Shown here piece by piece: positions 26,901-38,141 of a DNA stretch of 64,000 nt (positions are counted from its first letter, which is position 1; each line of letters opens with the position of its first letter). The stretch covers positions 434,001-498,000 of the forward strand of contig JH720319.1 in assembly GCA_000231825.2 (NCBI GenBank), given 5' to 3'. Made by a program: the position numbers and the translations under genes. This DNA comes from Tetrahymena elliotti 4EA (lineage: Eukaryota > Ciliophora > Oligohymenophorea > Hymenostomatida > Tetrahymenidae). The notes under the pieces are model-generated. The model saw nothing but the letters and a program-made list of their open reading frames with translations. It made no database searches and had not been told where the DNA came from.

Positions 26901-28178
26901 AATATGATAATCGCCCATCTTAAATAACTAATATTTCATTTAATTTATTTATATCTATTTATTCTATATTACTTAATCTTTAGTATCTTTAGTTGTTTAA
27001 AATTTATTAAGACAAACCAAATAAAATAAGTTTACTCTCAAATTTTTATTAAATCGGCAAATTTTAAGATAATTTTTGTTTTTTTTTGTTTCAAGTTTTT
27101 TATTAATTACCTCTTTTTATATCTAAAAAATGCGACTTTTTATTTTTCATAACAAAAATTAGGAATATAAATTAGTAATTAAGAACATTTGTGGTAAAAT
27201 CTAATAGCTTAGATACTATAGTATTTATACTTATGGATTTCATAAAAAAATAATTAAAAACATTATCTAAAAACCAAATATTTTACATTAATGACATGAG
27301 TTATTAAATTTAGGTGAAATGAGAAGACGAGAGTAATAAGTAACAGAAATTTAGTTAATAGAATTTATGAAGGAATAATTTAATATTTTAATTTTGTTTG
27401 AAATAATTTTGTTTTAAAAAAATAGAAAAAGTAATATTTTGTTCTATTACAAGTTAGAATTTCTCCATTCATTTTATCTTTCGAATTACAAAAATCTTAA
27501 ATTAATTTTTAATAAATTTGGGATATTTTTCACTATTTTAAGTTTACTCATGTTAACTCAATATGTATGTATCATCGCGATAATCATCCAACTTTTATCT
27601 TTTTGCTTCATTTAAGAGAGGCTCCAAAATTTAGATAAATAGATAGCATCAATATTTATCATTAAAAATTTGTGAATTAAAAAAAAAATAGTAATCAAAA
27701 CCAAAAATCTCCTTTTTGAAAGAAGATAGAAATAAAACAGTAATCATAAAGTACAAACAAAGCTTAGCTTTTTACCATTAAAAAGAGGATAATTTGAAAC
27801 TTTTAGAATTTGATAAGGAGGTAAACAATACGTAACAAGCTTGCTTTATAAAACCTTTACTTGCTGGCTAGAAATAAAATTAGATTTCTACATTTGTTTA
27901 TAGAATTTTGTAGATCTAATATTATTGTACTAATTGTTAAAATAGTAAAGTAGTTACTTGAAATACTATCTCTAAATTGACTTTACCTTGAATAAAAAAT
28001 ATAGTTCCTATTAAATAAAGCAACTGCTTAACTAATACTAGAAAGTTTAAGTAATATATTTAGAATTATAAGAAAGAAAACATCAAAAACTAGTTTATTT
28101 TATTTTAATTTAGTAAATTACTACCTAAGCATAGCTAGCTTTAATAAGTCAATTTAAGAAAGACCAATAATTTTTAAG
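26901..28178. other. Intergenic spacer
   Basis: About 1.3 kb, very AT-rich. It must contain the promoter of the kinase gene starting at 28179. No coding frame, repeat or structured RNA supported. Confidence 0.55.
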
Positions 28179-30065
28179 ATGGATAAGTATAAAATAATAA
28201 AAAACTTAGGTGATGGTACTTATGGTACTGTTGTTGAAGCAATTAATATAGAAACAAATGAGAAAGTAGCTATCAAGTAAATGAAATAAGAATTTAAAAG
28301 CTGGGATGAATGCATAAATCTGCGAGAAATAAAATCATTAAGAAAGTTAAATCATCCAAATATCGTCAAGCTTAGAGAAGTACTTAAAATCAATAACGAA
28401 TTATATCTAGTGTTCGAGCATATGGATATTAACATCTATCAATTCTACCTTTCTTTCAAAGAAAAAAAACAAAAAATGCCAGAGAGAGTCATAAAATCTA
28501 TTATTTTTTAAACTACATTAGGACTAGCTTACATGCATAAGCATGGTTATTTTCATAGAGATCTTAAACCTGAAAACATTCTAATTAGCGAAGATAGATA
28601 GGTAGTTAAAGTATGTGACTTTGGTTTAGCAAGAGAAATTCGCTCTCGTCCTCCATATACTGATTATGTCTCTACTCGTTGGTATCGTGCTCCTGAGTTG
28701 TTATTAAAGAGTACTACTTATAACTCTCCAGTCGATATTTTTGCCTTAGGGTGTATAATGATTGAACTTTATATGCTAAATCCTCTATGGGCAGGAGCAA
28801 GCGAAATAGATCACCTTTATAAAATTGTAGAAACTCTCGGTACTCCTAATTAATAAGTATGGCCTGAAGGATAGAAATTGGCCAGTTAAACTGGAATAAT
28901 GTTGCCATAGAAACAGGAAAAAGTTCCTCTTTAATAATTTATTCCTCATGCTAGTGCTGAAGCAGTTTAGCTCTTAGAAATGATGTTATAATATGATCCA
29001 TCTAAGCGTCCAACTGCTGCTCAAGTTTTGTAGCATCCATATTTCATTGGTTTAAGTAATAGTTCAAATAACTCTTCAACTCCAGTTAGTTCAAGCAACT
29101 TAATGATGTAAGGAGCAAGTTCTTCATAACCTTAAATCTCTATAGCAGATTCTTATGAATAGAATTTAAAGAAGTACGAGAAGTAATAAAGCTCTTAGCC
29201 TCATGGTGTAAATAATAACATGTATGAAAATCAAATACCCCATGCTTCTTACTTTGTAAAAACAGAAACTGAAAAAGCAAATAGAGAGTTATATTAATAA
29301 AAGGAAAATTAAAACAAAATAGTAGATGATTCGCTATGGAATTACACTATCACTAATACATACAATAATAACAACAATAATAATTAAAACTAATAAAGCA
29401 ATAATAACTATAATATATTAACAAACAATAATGGAACTAGAATAAATTAATTTAAATAAGGAGGGTTGGGAGTAAACTCAATTAAAAATCCTGGTTTGGC
29501 AAATAACTTTTACTCGAACGAAAAGCCAACTAATTTTTCTTTGAATAAATATAATTATTCACCATAATTAAGTCAGTAATACGGAAGTAGCTTACATAAC
29601 AACCAAGGTATGTAATAAATCAATCAGTAAGGATCTCTTCCTTAAAAGTAAATGAAAAATGCATACAAAAATAACTTCGCTGGAAATGCTACTTGGAATC
29701 TTTCAGAATACAAAAATAATAACTACAACTTTTAGTAAGGTGGGGTCCTAAATTTAGGTTAATCAAACCACATCTCAAACTATTACAATAATTAAAATAC
29801 TACTCAAAATTATAACTCAAATCTAAATTAGTAATAAATTAATTTAGCTCAGACAATCAATAATACTGCTAGCAACAATTAAGTACCAAATACATAAAGA
29901 AATATATTCAACAGTGGTGCTGCATTCTTGCTTAATAGTAATTATAAAAACTAATATAAATATTCTCCATAATTTAATTAATCTTCTAGCAATAATTAAA
30001 CGAACTAGAATGGATAAAGCTAGTTTAATTAATAAAATCCTCCACAAAGTAATTATTTATTTTGA
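28179..30065 (+). CDS. MAK/ICK-type (RCK family) protein kinase, LF4-like
   Basis: Single-exon gene of 628 codons (ATG 28179, TGA 30063-30065). A complete kinase domain fills residues ~4-285: glycine loop GDGTYGTVV (11-19), Lys33 in [12 protein letters not shown] with Asp128, DFG (147-149), activation motif TDY (161-163) in [13 protein letters not shown], then [30 protein letters not shown] and [11 protein letters not shown] are hallmarks of the MAK/ICK/MOK (RCK) family. Those kinases restrain cilium length and control intraflagellar transport. Chlamydomonas LF4 and Tetrahymena LF4-type kinases are relatives. The TDY dual-phosphorylation site implies activation by an upstream CDK-like (CCRK) kinase in the known pathway. 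The C-terminal ~340 residues are Asn/Gln/Ser-rich and unstructured. Family assignment is strong; the exact paralogue is not settled. Confidence 0.92.
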
Positions 30066-30720
30066 TTATTCAGAGCAACTAATTCTAAACATAAACTCAA
30101 TAATTTTTTTTTAACAATAGATGAGAAATATCATGAAGTAAAGGCATTACAATAAAAATACAATTTTGATAAGCTAAAAGAAATGTATTGAGGATATACA
30201 AAATAGTTTATGTTAGATAGATATCAAGCAATAAAAAAAAACTAAATAGTAAAAGTAATTAATTTATATTTAAATTATTAAAATCCAAAAAAGTATTAAT
30301 ACCCATAATTAAGTTTATTAACTATTTGTGTAAATAAATAACGCATCCTTATACTCTTAACTTCTATAATTATAATCACAGAAATTAATTTATAGTAAAA
30401 ACTCATCGAATTGTAAAAAAATGTTTCATTTAAATTTAAATTGTAATTTTCTAGATATAAATTGTTTACATCATTCCTTATTCATACAAAATATTTACAA
30501 TTAATTTTATCTTTATTTATTTGAAATCAATATTATATAAAATTTATATTTATATTTCTCACCTCGCTTTTTTAATAGCTTTGAAGTTAAATCGTTTTGC
30601 TTTTGTCATAAAAATCAATTTTAAGGTATTAGAAGTCTCAAACAAAACAATTTTAGAATATATGTTTTAGCTATTTGTTGTAAAAAATTCAAATTTATAT
30701 ACCTAGCATATTTTTCAAAA
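30066..30720. other. Intergenic spacer
   Basis: AT-rich; no supported feature. Beyond ~30720 open frames begin that may belong to the next gene. Confidence 0.5.
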
Positions 30721-30857
30721 TACTCTAAATTTTATAAAATGAAAGAAAATATTTAAGAAAACATTTTAAAGATCCTTCTCAGTTTAGTTCTCCTACACTG
30801 AAAAAACAAAAGTTATTTATTTTGTAAAATCCTAAAAGTTGCTTATTAAGAAATGTA

Positions 30858-32523
30858 ATGAATGATTGGAGATTTGGAGAAAGGTATATTTTTACAAAAG
30901 TTTTTTTGGCACAAGAAGGATGTCAATAGCTTTTTTGTTTGAAAAGATTAATATCTTTAAGAGATAACATAGAGGAGATATAATAATGATGCTAATTAAT
31001 CACTTAGATTTAATAAATTATTTATAGAAATTTAGTAACAAAAATGTTTATAGAGTTAATAACTTTAAATAACTCTGCAAACAAATTATTATAAACAATG
31101 ATTATAAAGGTCGCATTCTGAATTTATAAATAGCTAAGTTGATGAGGTTTTAAAATATAATGAGTTCATCAATGAATATATTTATTATAATATATTAATT
31201 TATTTAGAATAGCTTCATTTCGAACTTTGCAAATAAAAAATAAATACCTATTTGAATAAAAAGTAAATAAATTTGCGAAAAAAATAAGAGAAGTATTATT
31301 AGCAGAAAATAATTAAAGGAAAGCTTATGATCTAAATAGATATGTAGCGGGAGTGTGAGACAAGGTACTATTCTGCTTAAAAACAAACTAATTATTCTGA
31401 CTACGAAGATGAGTAATGTAATAATTAAACTGAAAGCTGTGCATGTACATATTAAACAGATTTAGAATTGAATGGAATGAGCCCAACCTCTCCTGTTATG
31501 AATTCTTAATCTTCTCCTTGTTTCAACAATAAACTTTCATCTCCACAATTCAAAGAATCATTTAGTGAAGATACTTAAATTAAAAACATTGAAAGTCCAT
31601 CAGGGAGCTATAAAATAGGCTAATCTTGCTTAAATAACAATAAATTATCATCAAAAAGTCATCAGATATTGTCTCCCACTCCCATAAAAGCTATGAATTT
31701 AACAAAAACATTTTTATCAATTTCTACTTCAAATACTCTTTCTTACTGCTAGTCTTCAGCAATATCTTCTTAATCTTCTTCTTCATCTTACATCTCGACT
31801 TCCTGCTAGAAGTCTGATGCTTGTAGAACTGAAGGAAATTGTTGGCAGAATAGCAAAAGTCATTCATTTCATAAATTAAATAAAGATGAAATAGATCTTA
31901 GTCATTCTTTTTAAGATGAATTTTATTTTTCAGATGAATTAGATTATTAAATCAAAAATAAAGGAAACAAAGATTTTTCAACTTCTTTTTAAATGATGAA
32001 TCAGACTTAAAGCTAAAATATTGATAACCTTTAAAACACACAAGAAATTATTTCTAATAACATTCAACAGAGACCTAACCATATACCTTGGACCTAAAAT
32101 TATTACATCAAAGGCGATTATAACGATAGTAACCTTAGGTAAAATCATAGGGGATAAAAAGTTAAAGGTAGGTTATTTATACAGAACTAAATAACTCAAT
32201 TTACATTAGAAGATAACAATACTAGAAATGTTCAAATTGAAGAAAACAAATTAAATTTAAACTCAAACATTTTTTCTCAATCTCACCCTAACAGGTTTGA
32301 ACAAAAAGATTCTTAATCAACAAATTCTATTCTCCATTACTCCTAGTCAGCACCTCATCCAACTACCTTATTTAATCAGTAAATATAAATATATCTTTAT
32401 ACATTATTTAGAAGTTTCTTGCCAAATTAAATGCTTTTGTATTTCCCTTAAAATTATATCAATTTAGAAGCTTTGATAAAGTGCAAAAATCAAATAATAC
32501 AAGCATTATTATTCAATATATGA
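30858..32523 (+). CDS. Hypothetical Ser/Gln-rich protein, 5' structure unresolved
   Basis: The solid part is a frame from ~31107 to TGA 32521-32523, or to TGA 32474-32476 if a small intron at ~32379 is used. It encodes a Lys-rich coiled-coil start (NLRKKQEKYYQQK), a Cys-containing acidic stretch, long Ser-rich runs, DLSHSFQDEFYFSDELDY, and IPWTQNYYIKGDYNDSNLRQ. That last piece resembles the compact motif of poorly characterised ciliate and apicomplexan proteins, but I cannot name it. Upstream, a coding-like frame (ATG 30858, MNDWRFGERYIFTKVF; open back to ~30730) and a second frame overlap it, so one or two introns near 30990-31110 are needed. Treat the start as a guess. The 33421-33598 exon may be its true last exon. 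Confidence 0.45.
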
Positions 32524-33420
32524 ATACATGAAGGAATGAAAGAATCAATAATAAAATAAAATCAGTGTTTCCCCAAAATTAATTAAATTTTTTTACAATA
32601 ATAATAATTGATTCATATTGAACAATCTATATCTTAATTAATAATATAGTTTTCAACATATTAAATTTACTTCGTAATTTTCTATCATAATTACGCCTTT
32701 ATGAGTTAGGTTTAATAAAAATTAATTGATACTAATAGTGTTATAAGTTAAACTATTCACTCTTCAATTTTAGAATTAGATTACTCAATAAATTTAGCTA
32801 AATTATTTCTTTTTTATCTTTAAAATCAATAAATTTTCTTTTTTAATTGATTCAAAATTTTGCCCCCAATTTTTCTTCAAATTTGAATAAAATTTAAGGA
32901 TTTATTAAACAAAACATAAAAATTAATGTAATCTCACTTCATTCTAATTAATCTAAAAAAGTTTTCTATAACACTTAATACTTGCTATTAAACTCTAAAT
33001 AATTTAACTTACATTTATTCCTTTTTTTCTTTGTGACTAAATTTGCAACAAAACAACAAAATATTTTTAAAAGTTAAAATTTTCAACCTAAATAACATTA
33101 AATAACAACTGAAACCAAATGCATACTAGACGATTACTTTATTTTTATCTCCAAACTAATAAGTATTAATGTAGTCAATTTTTAAAAATTTACTTCATTT
33201 CCTTTAATAAAGCAAAAATGAACAAAAAATTCAATTGTTATTCTTTGTCAAATAAAAAAAAATATTTAGTCCTTCAGAATATAATTTCTATTTTAACTTT
33301 CAATTTTCCATATGTACACAAAGTAAAATACTCTGAAGTTATTGATTTTAAGTTTGAAACTAATTATTGTACTTTAATATGATGCCAATTAATATTTAAA
33401 TACTTCTTAATTAAAAAAAG
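32524..33420. other. AT-rich spacer or long intron
   Basis: About 900 bases without any coding frame. It either separates two genes or is an intron (GTAAATATAA at ~32379 to AAAAAAAG at 33420) that keeps frame between the 30858 gene and the next exon. Confidence 0.4.
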
Positions 33421-33598
33421 TGAGTCATGTTAAGATGATATCCTGAATTTCGTTTAGATCATTGAAAGAGAAAGTGCTTAAAACCCTTAATCTAAAGATG
33501 AAGAATTTCTAAATCTTAATTCAAGCTTTTACACAGAAGAGACCTTTGAACAATTTAAAGAGTCTATTCTTTAAGATTTATTAGATAAATCATTTTGA
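33421..33598 (+). CDS. Orphan C-terminal exon, acidic
   Basis: An open frame ending at TGA 33596-33598. It reads as an acidic C-terminus (NFVQIIERESAQNPQSKDEE, then EETFEQFKESILQDLLDKSF). No in-frame ATG follows the upstream TGA (~33383), so it cannot stand alone. It joins in frame to the 30858 gene through a ~1 kb intron. Not recognised. Confidence 0.35.
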
Positions 33599-34867
33599 CA
33601 AGAACCATTTATCTTACTTTAAATACTTCTTTTTACTTTTCTTTAAGAAAATTTAAATTATAAAAACTAACCTTGGAACTGCTTAATTTATTTATATTTT
33701 AAAAAACTAAAACATGTTTCTAAAGCTACTAATATTTTGATATTAATTTGAAATCACTGTAACAACAATAACAACAACAATAACAATTATAATAATCTGA
33801 AAATTTTGTGCCAAAATAAAATTGTATCATAAATAATCAATATAGTTATCAAAAAATAAAATAAATAATAACTTGATTGACATAATAAATAAACATAGAT
33901 GATCTATAAAATAATATAAATATAAGATCTATAATAAATATTATCTACGAGTAGTATATTACAATAAAAATAGCTTAAATTACATTCAAAGAATGCTTCT
34001 TTAAAAATTTCTATCAAATTAATTATTTTCTCTTTTATTTGTATATTTTTATCTTTATATTTGTAAATATTATTATCCATTTATTTTATCCTCAATATTC
34101 ATTCTTTTTTAACTATTTACATTTGCTTTAAACACTTATTTTGAATTTAAAAGCATCTAATCAATAATTATATTCACCTTTAAATTACTTTTTACTTGTT
34201 AAATCATGTTAAAATGATTTTTAAAAAAGGGATTATATCCAAATTTATTTTTTGAAATTCTATAGTTTATCCTTATTATATTTTGTTCTTAGTGTTTATA
34301 CATTAAATTATACAAAAAAGCACTTAGATATGTACACCAGTGCAATACACACATACACTTTCATCAAACTACTTACTTTTTCTTATCAATAAACATTCAC
34401 ATACTTTAAAATATATATATGTTATTATTAACTAAAATATTATTCATGTTTAATTTTAATAATATTTTGAATAAACATTAGTCCTATCTCTAAGTAAAAA
34501 ACACAAAAATATTAAATTAAATAAAATCTTCTTTAAATTATGAAATTTAATTAGCTTTAGAAGTAGAACTTAACAAAAGTTTTAAAAATATAAATGATTT
34601 TATTACTTTAAAAGTAAATCTCATAAAAGTCTTTTGATTTTTTAATTTTTAAAGAAATAGTTTATGTTTTGAACATTTCAACAAGAAATATATTTATTGA
34701 AAGGATGTAAAAAAGTTAAAATTTAATTAAATATTCAATATTATTTTGCAGCCATAGATTAATTATCATGCATGTAACTTATCAAAATTTTTTTAAAAAT
34801 AAGTGCGAGAGTTTCTCAGTATTTTTCTACTTTTGCGAAAATATGTAGAGTACTTTAATATATTTTA
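33599..34867. other. AT-rich spacer
   Basis: Includes a run of CAA/TAA triplets (33750-33790) that could be a fragment of poly-Gln/Asn coding sequence but has no frame context, and ACACAC-type short repeats near 34340-34360. Nothing else supported. Confidence 0.45.
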
Positions 34868-35494
34868 ATGAAATATAATTTTCAAATTGAAGCATTGAAA
34901 GGTGTAATTTCTGCTATGCCATTTTTAAGATCATATCTAATTCCCTGTATTCATAAGTAGAAATAATTATTCTTGAAATTAATAAATAAAAAACCAATTT
35001 TTACTAATTTATCAGAAATTAAAGCCTTTTTCTCTTTATCATATGATAAGTTTTATTTAGAAATAGGACATCTTAAAAATTTCAGAATGCTTTCATCGAA
35101 TTCCTTTCATTTTAGAAAAATTTTTTTGTATTTTGTTAAATATGCTATCATAAATTAGAGTTAAAAAATATTTTTAAACATACTATGGGCTTAGGTTAGG
35201 CTACAGGCTACTTTTTTATTACACAAAAAGCTCTTTTAGTTATATGGTTTAGCAAAATTGAGTTCATAATTTAAAGTCTATGATTAATAAGATAATAATA
35301 TTTCTATTTCCTAAAAAGGTTGCTTGGAATTATAAAATAAAAAGATTTTTATTCAAGAAAAGAAGATTCTTAAATTTTGTTAAGCTGATTTACAATAAAT
35401 ATTATACCACTTATTTACTTAACATTTGCTAAATATTAAAAAATTTAACATTAAAAATTCCAAAATCTTGTTGAACTTTGAACAAATTAAGTGA
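34868..35494 (+). CDS. Hypothetical basic, Phe/Leu-rich protein
   Basis: A single TGA-free frame of 208 codons (ATG 34868, TGA 35492-35494) reading through many TAA/TAG. Composition is Lys/Phe/Leu/Ile/Gln-rich with some variety (FQIEALKGVISAMPFLRSYL near the start). In AT-rich ciliate DNA a frame this long can occur by chance, and no domain is visible. Called weakly. Confidence 0.3.
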
Positions 35495-36101
35495 GAATTA
35501 TCAAATAATTTTATTGTTTTGAAGATTCAGTTTTTGGATATAACAACAATGTAAAAAAAAACATATTTAATTTCTTGTAAAAAAATTATTTAAATGCTAC
35601 AAAAGCAATATTTAATTTTATAAAGTAAAAACTATCATATGAACAAAGAAAAAGCATTTCTCCTATGTGTAAAAATAATGGATGAAAATTTCATTTAAAA
35701 TTTTTTTATTTATTTCACTTTAAGACTAGGAATTATAAAGAAAAATAAAAATTTATTTTATTGCAAATTCATAGTAAAATCTAATTAAAAATCAGTTGAA
35801 AAATTGGATTTTTTCTATCTCTATTTGATTATTGAAATAATTATTTTCTAAAATAGAAAAAGTATTTTTCAAAATAGATAGATTGATAAATGGAGTAGTC
35901 AGTCAACTGATTAATTTTATTTATAAATTCTTTCCATGATCTTTCTAAATTATTACTCTGATTACTTAGACTTTTATTATAGTGTCTTTTTAAAATTGTA
36001 CTCTTATTACATTAATAGGGGTCTCCTACTTAACATTAAATAAGTACTTTATTTAGTACCAATAACTTTATGTGTCTAAAACTCAAATATACTCAAAAAA
36101 A
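35495..36101. other. AT-rich spacer
   Basis: About 600 bases; no supported coding or structural element. Confidence 0.45.
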
Positions 36102-36676
36102 ATGGATCTTCTCTAGAAATTTACAATAGACTCTTTTGATTTAAAAGCAATTAAAAATAAGTAAAATAGACAGAATAAGGAATCTATCGCATTATGCTCT
36201 CTCACATGGAGTTTTCAAAGTTTTTTTAGAAAGAGAGGACCTTATTATATTTTAATACAAAATAGTTATATTTACATAAAGTTGAATTTGACAGAACATT
36301 TCTTATCGCAAGAGCATAAATTTCTTATCGATAAGAAATATTTTGATATCCTTGAGAATTTTCTTCTATTTTTTGGAGGTTAAGACTAAAAAGGCTAGAA
36401 CCTTAACCATTTTAAAATTGATTAAGGATAATAACTTTATAAATAAAGGTTAATAAGGTCTTAATATGTAATATATAATATTTTCTTTCAAAAATGAATA
36501 ATGTGATTAATTTAATAAGTAATAGTAAATCAAGAAAACCCCCTTCGTATTAAATTAATTCAGCATTTCACATTTCTGACATGCTGTTGCCAAAAGTAAT
36601 TGTAAATAATAAGCAAATTATTATGAATTTAACGAGGTCTTTTCTGGCTTTAAATATGCTTAGGGAAAACTCATGC
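36102..36676 (+). CDS. Hypothetical small protein, possibly two exons
   Basis: A 131-codon frame (ATG 36102, TGA 36495-36497) starts MDLLQKFTIDSFDLKAIKN and includes CSLTWSFQSFFRKRGPYY and a repeat-like FLSQEHKFLIDKKYFDILEN. A second coding-like frame in another phase (ATG 36494, TGA 36674-36676; SRKPPSYQINSAFHISDMLL) overlaps its end by four bases. Ciliate genes rarely overlap, so an unseen intron near 36440-36490 probably joins the two. No family recognised. Confidence 0.35.
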
Positions 36677-36781
36677 TGAATTTTTATAATCAATATTTTA
36701 ATTTCTAAATTAAATTAATTTAAAAAGAAAACAAAAACAAGCTTCATAAATTAACATTAAACCAAATAATAACTTATAGAA

Positions 36782-37174
36782 ATGAATATCATTCAAGATA
36801 TAGAGGTGACTCCTTTCTACAGTAAAAAGCGTTTACTTTTACAAGGAGGCATAGTCCTTGCAGTCTTAGCTATCATTAAATTTAAGAAATACTTAAAGAA
36901 ATATATTCCAATAGGTGTTGCTTCTGAAAGTGAACCTTTTAAACCAGTCAATTAAAATAAAAAACTAACTCACTAGTCATGCGGTGATTGGAAAGATATA
37001 AGACATAACACCTTTGATTAAAACGAAAAGATTCTCATAAGCAATCCTGAAAAATTAAGGTAAATAGATAATAACATTTTGTTAACATTTCCTATTTTTG
37101 AAGCTTCAGAGTTTTAAAGTCTTCCAATTAATTCTCCTTATCATAAATAATTATTCTCGAAAAATTAGAAATGA
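36782..37174 (+). CDS. Small single-pass membrane protein, hypothetical
   Basis: Single exon of 130 codons (ATG 36782, TGA 37172-37174). It has a short N-terminus, then one hydrophobic segment (LLLQGGIVLAVLAII, residues ~18-32) followed by a Lys-rich stop-transfer stretch (KFKKYLKKY) and a polar tail with one CGDW motif. It lies only ~100 bases upstream of the nucleotidase gene on the same strand, close for two ciliate genes, but no intron joining them is evident. Function unknown. Confidence 0.55.
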
Positions 37175-37271
37175 AATAATTATTAAATAAACTTTATATT
37201 TTTAGAGTTACTTTTATTTAAATATTTAATAAATAATTTTTATTTAATATAATAGATAAAAGCTCTAAAAA

Positions 37272-38141
37272 ATGAAAAAGGCTGGCTTACAAGAGTTGCA
37301 AATTTGCTCTGACTTTGATTAAACTATTACTGCTTTCGGAAGTAAAGACAAACCTCAAATGGCAACTTTAGGAATGATAAGATAATCTTCACATGTCTCT
37401 ACAAAATTAAGAGATGATTTAAAATAATTATTTTTTAAATATCATCCATATGAATCAGATAGCTAACTTAATAAAGAATAGAAAGCTGCTTATATGCAAG
37501 AATGGAATGAGGGAGTTCGTGATGTTATCTGTAAAGAAAATTTAACCAAAGAAAAACTACTTTAAACTCTTGAAGAATCTACTTTATCATTCCGTTACAA
37601 CTTCAAATCATTCCTTACAAGTCTTTCTAATGTTAACCTACCTTTCTATATTATTTCAGGAGGAATATCAGCACTACTTCAAACTATGATTAATTCTATA
37701 GTTAATACAGAAAAGGATTACTCTAACTTCTTTTTATTTTGCAATTAAGCTATCTTTGATGAAAAAAATGTTTTGACTGACCTAAAAATGGTAGTTAACA
37801 CTATTTATAAAGATGAGTAAGTAAATTAAAGAGAATTCAAGCTACGTAAAAATACTCTTGTATTTGGTGATTATCACCATGATGTTTTCATGTCTAATTA
37901 ACTCGGTAGTGAAAATATTGTTTCAATCTTATTCTGTAGAGACAACTTAGTTGATGATATTCCTAACTTATAGAAAGACTGGGATATTATTATTAGAGGT
38001 GATGGATCTTACATTTTACATTAAGCTATAACTCAATACATAGCTGGTAGTTAATGGTGTGATCTTAAGCTATCAGAAGAAGCTGAATAAGAATTTAATT
38101 CAAATCCCATTTATGATGAAATCAAAAAATTGTTTGATTGA
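37272..38141 (+). CDS. Cytosolic 5'-nucleotidase III (pyrimidine 5'-nucleotidase), HAD family
   Basis: Single exon of 289 codons (ATG 37272, TGA 38139-38141). HAD motif I is SDFDQTIT (Asp14 nucleophile, Asp16 acid/base). The UMPH-1/NT5C3 family pattern continues with EWNEGVRDVI, motif II FYIISGGI (Ser), the linker Lys region RKNTLVFGD, and motif III GDYHHDVFM with Mg-binding Asp residues. Length (~290 aa) matches NT5C3 enzymes. These remove the phosphate from CMP, UMP and related nucleoside monophosphates in the cytosol during nucleotide salvage. There is no targeting peptide or membrane segment. All key residues are present, so it should be active. Confidence 0.9.

Noticed and set aside
36494..36497. 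Four-base ATGA overlap resembling a bacterial-style operon junction
   Set aside because: Surrounding genes are eukaryotic with introns; an unseen intron or chance ATG explains it better.
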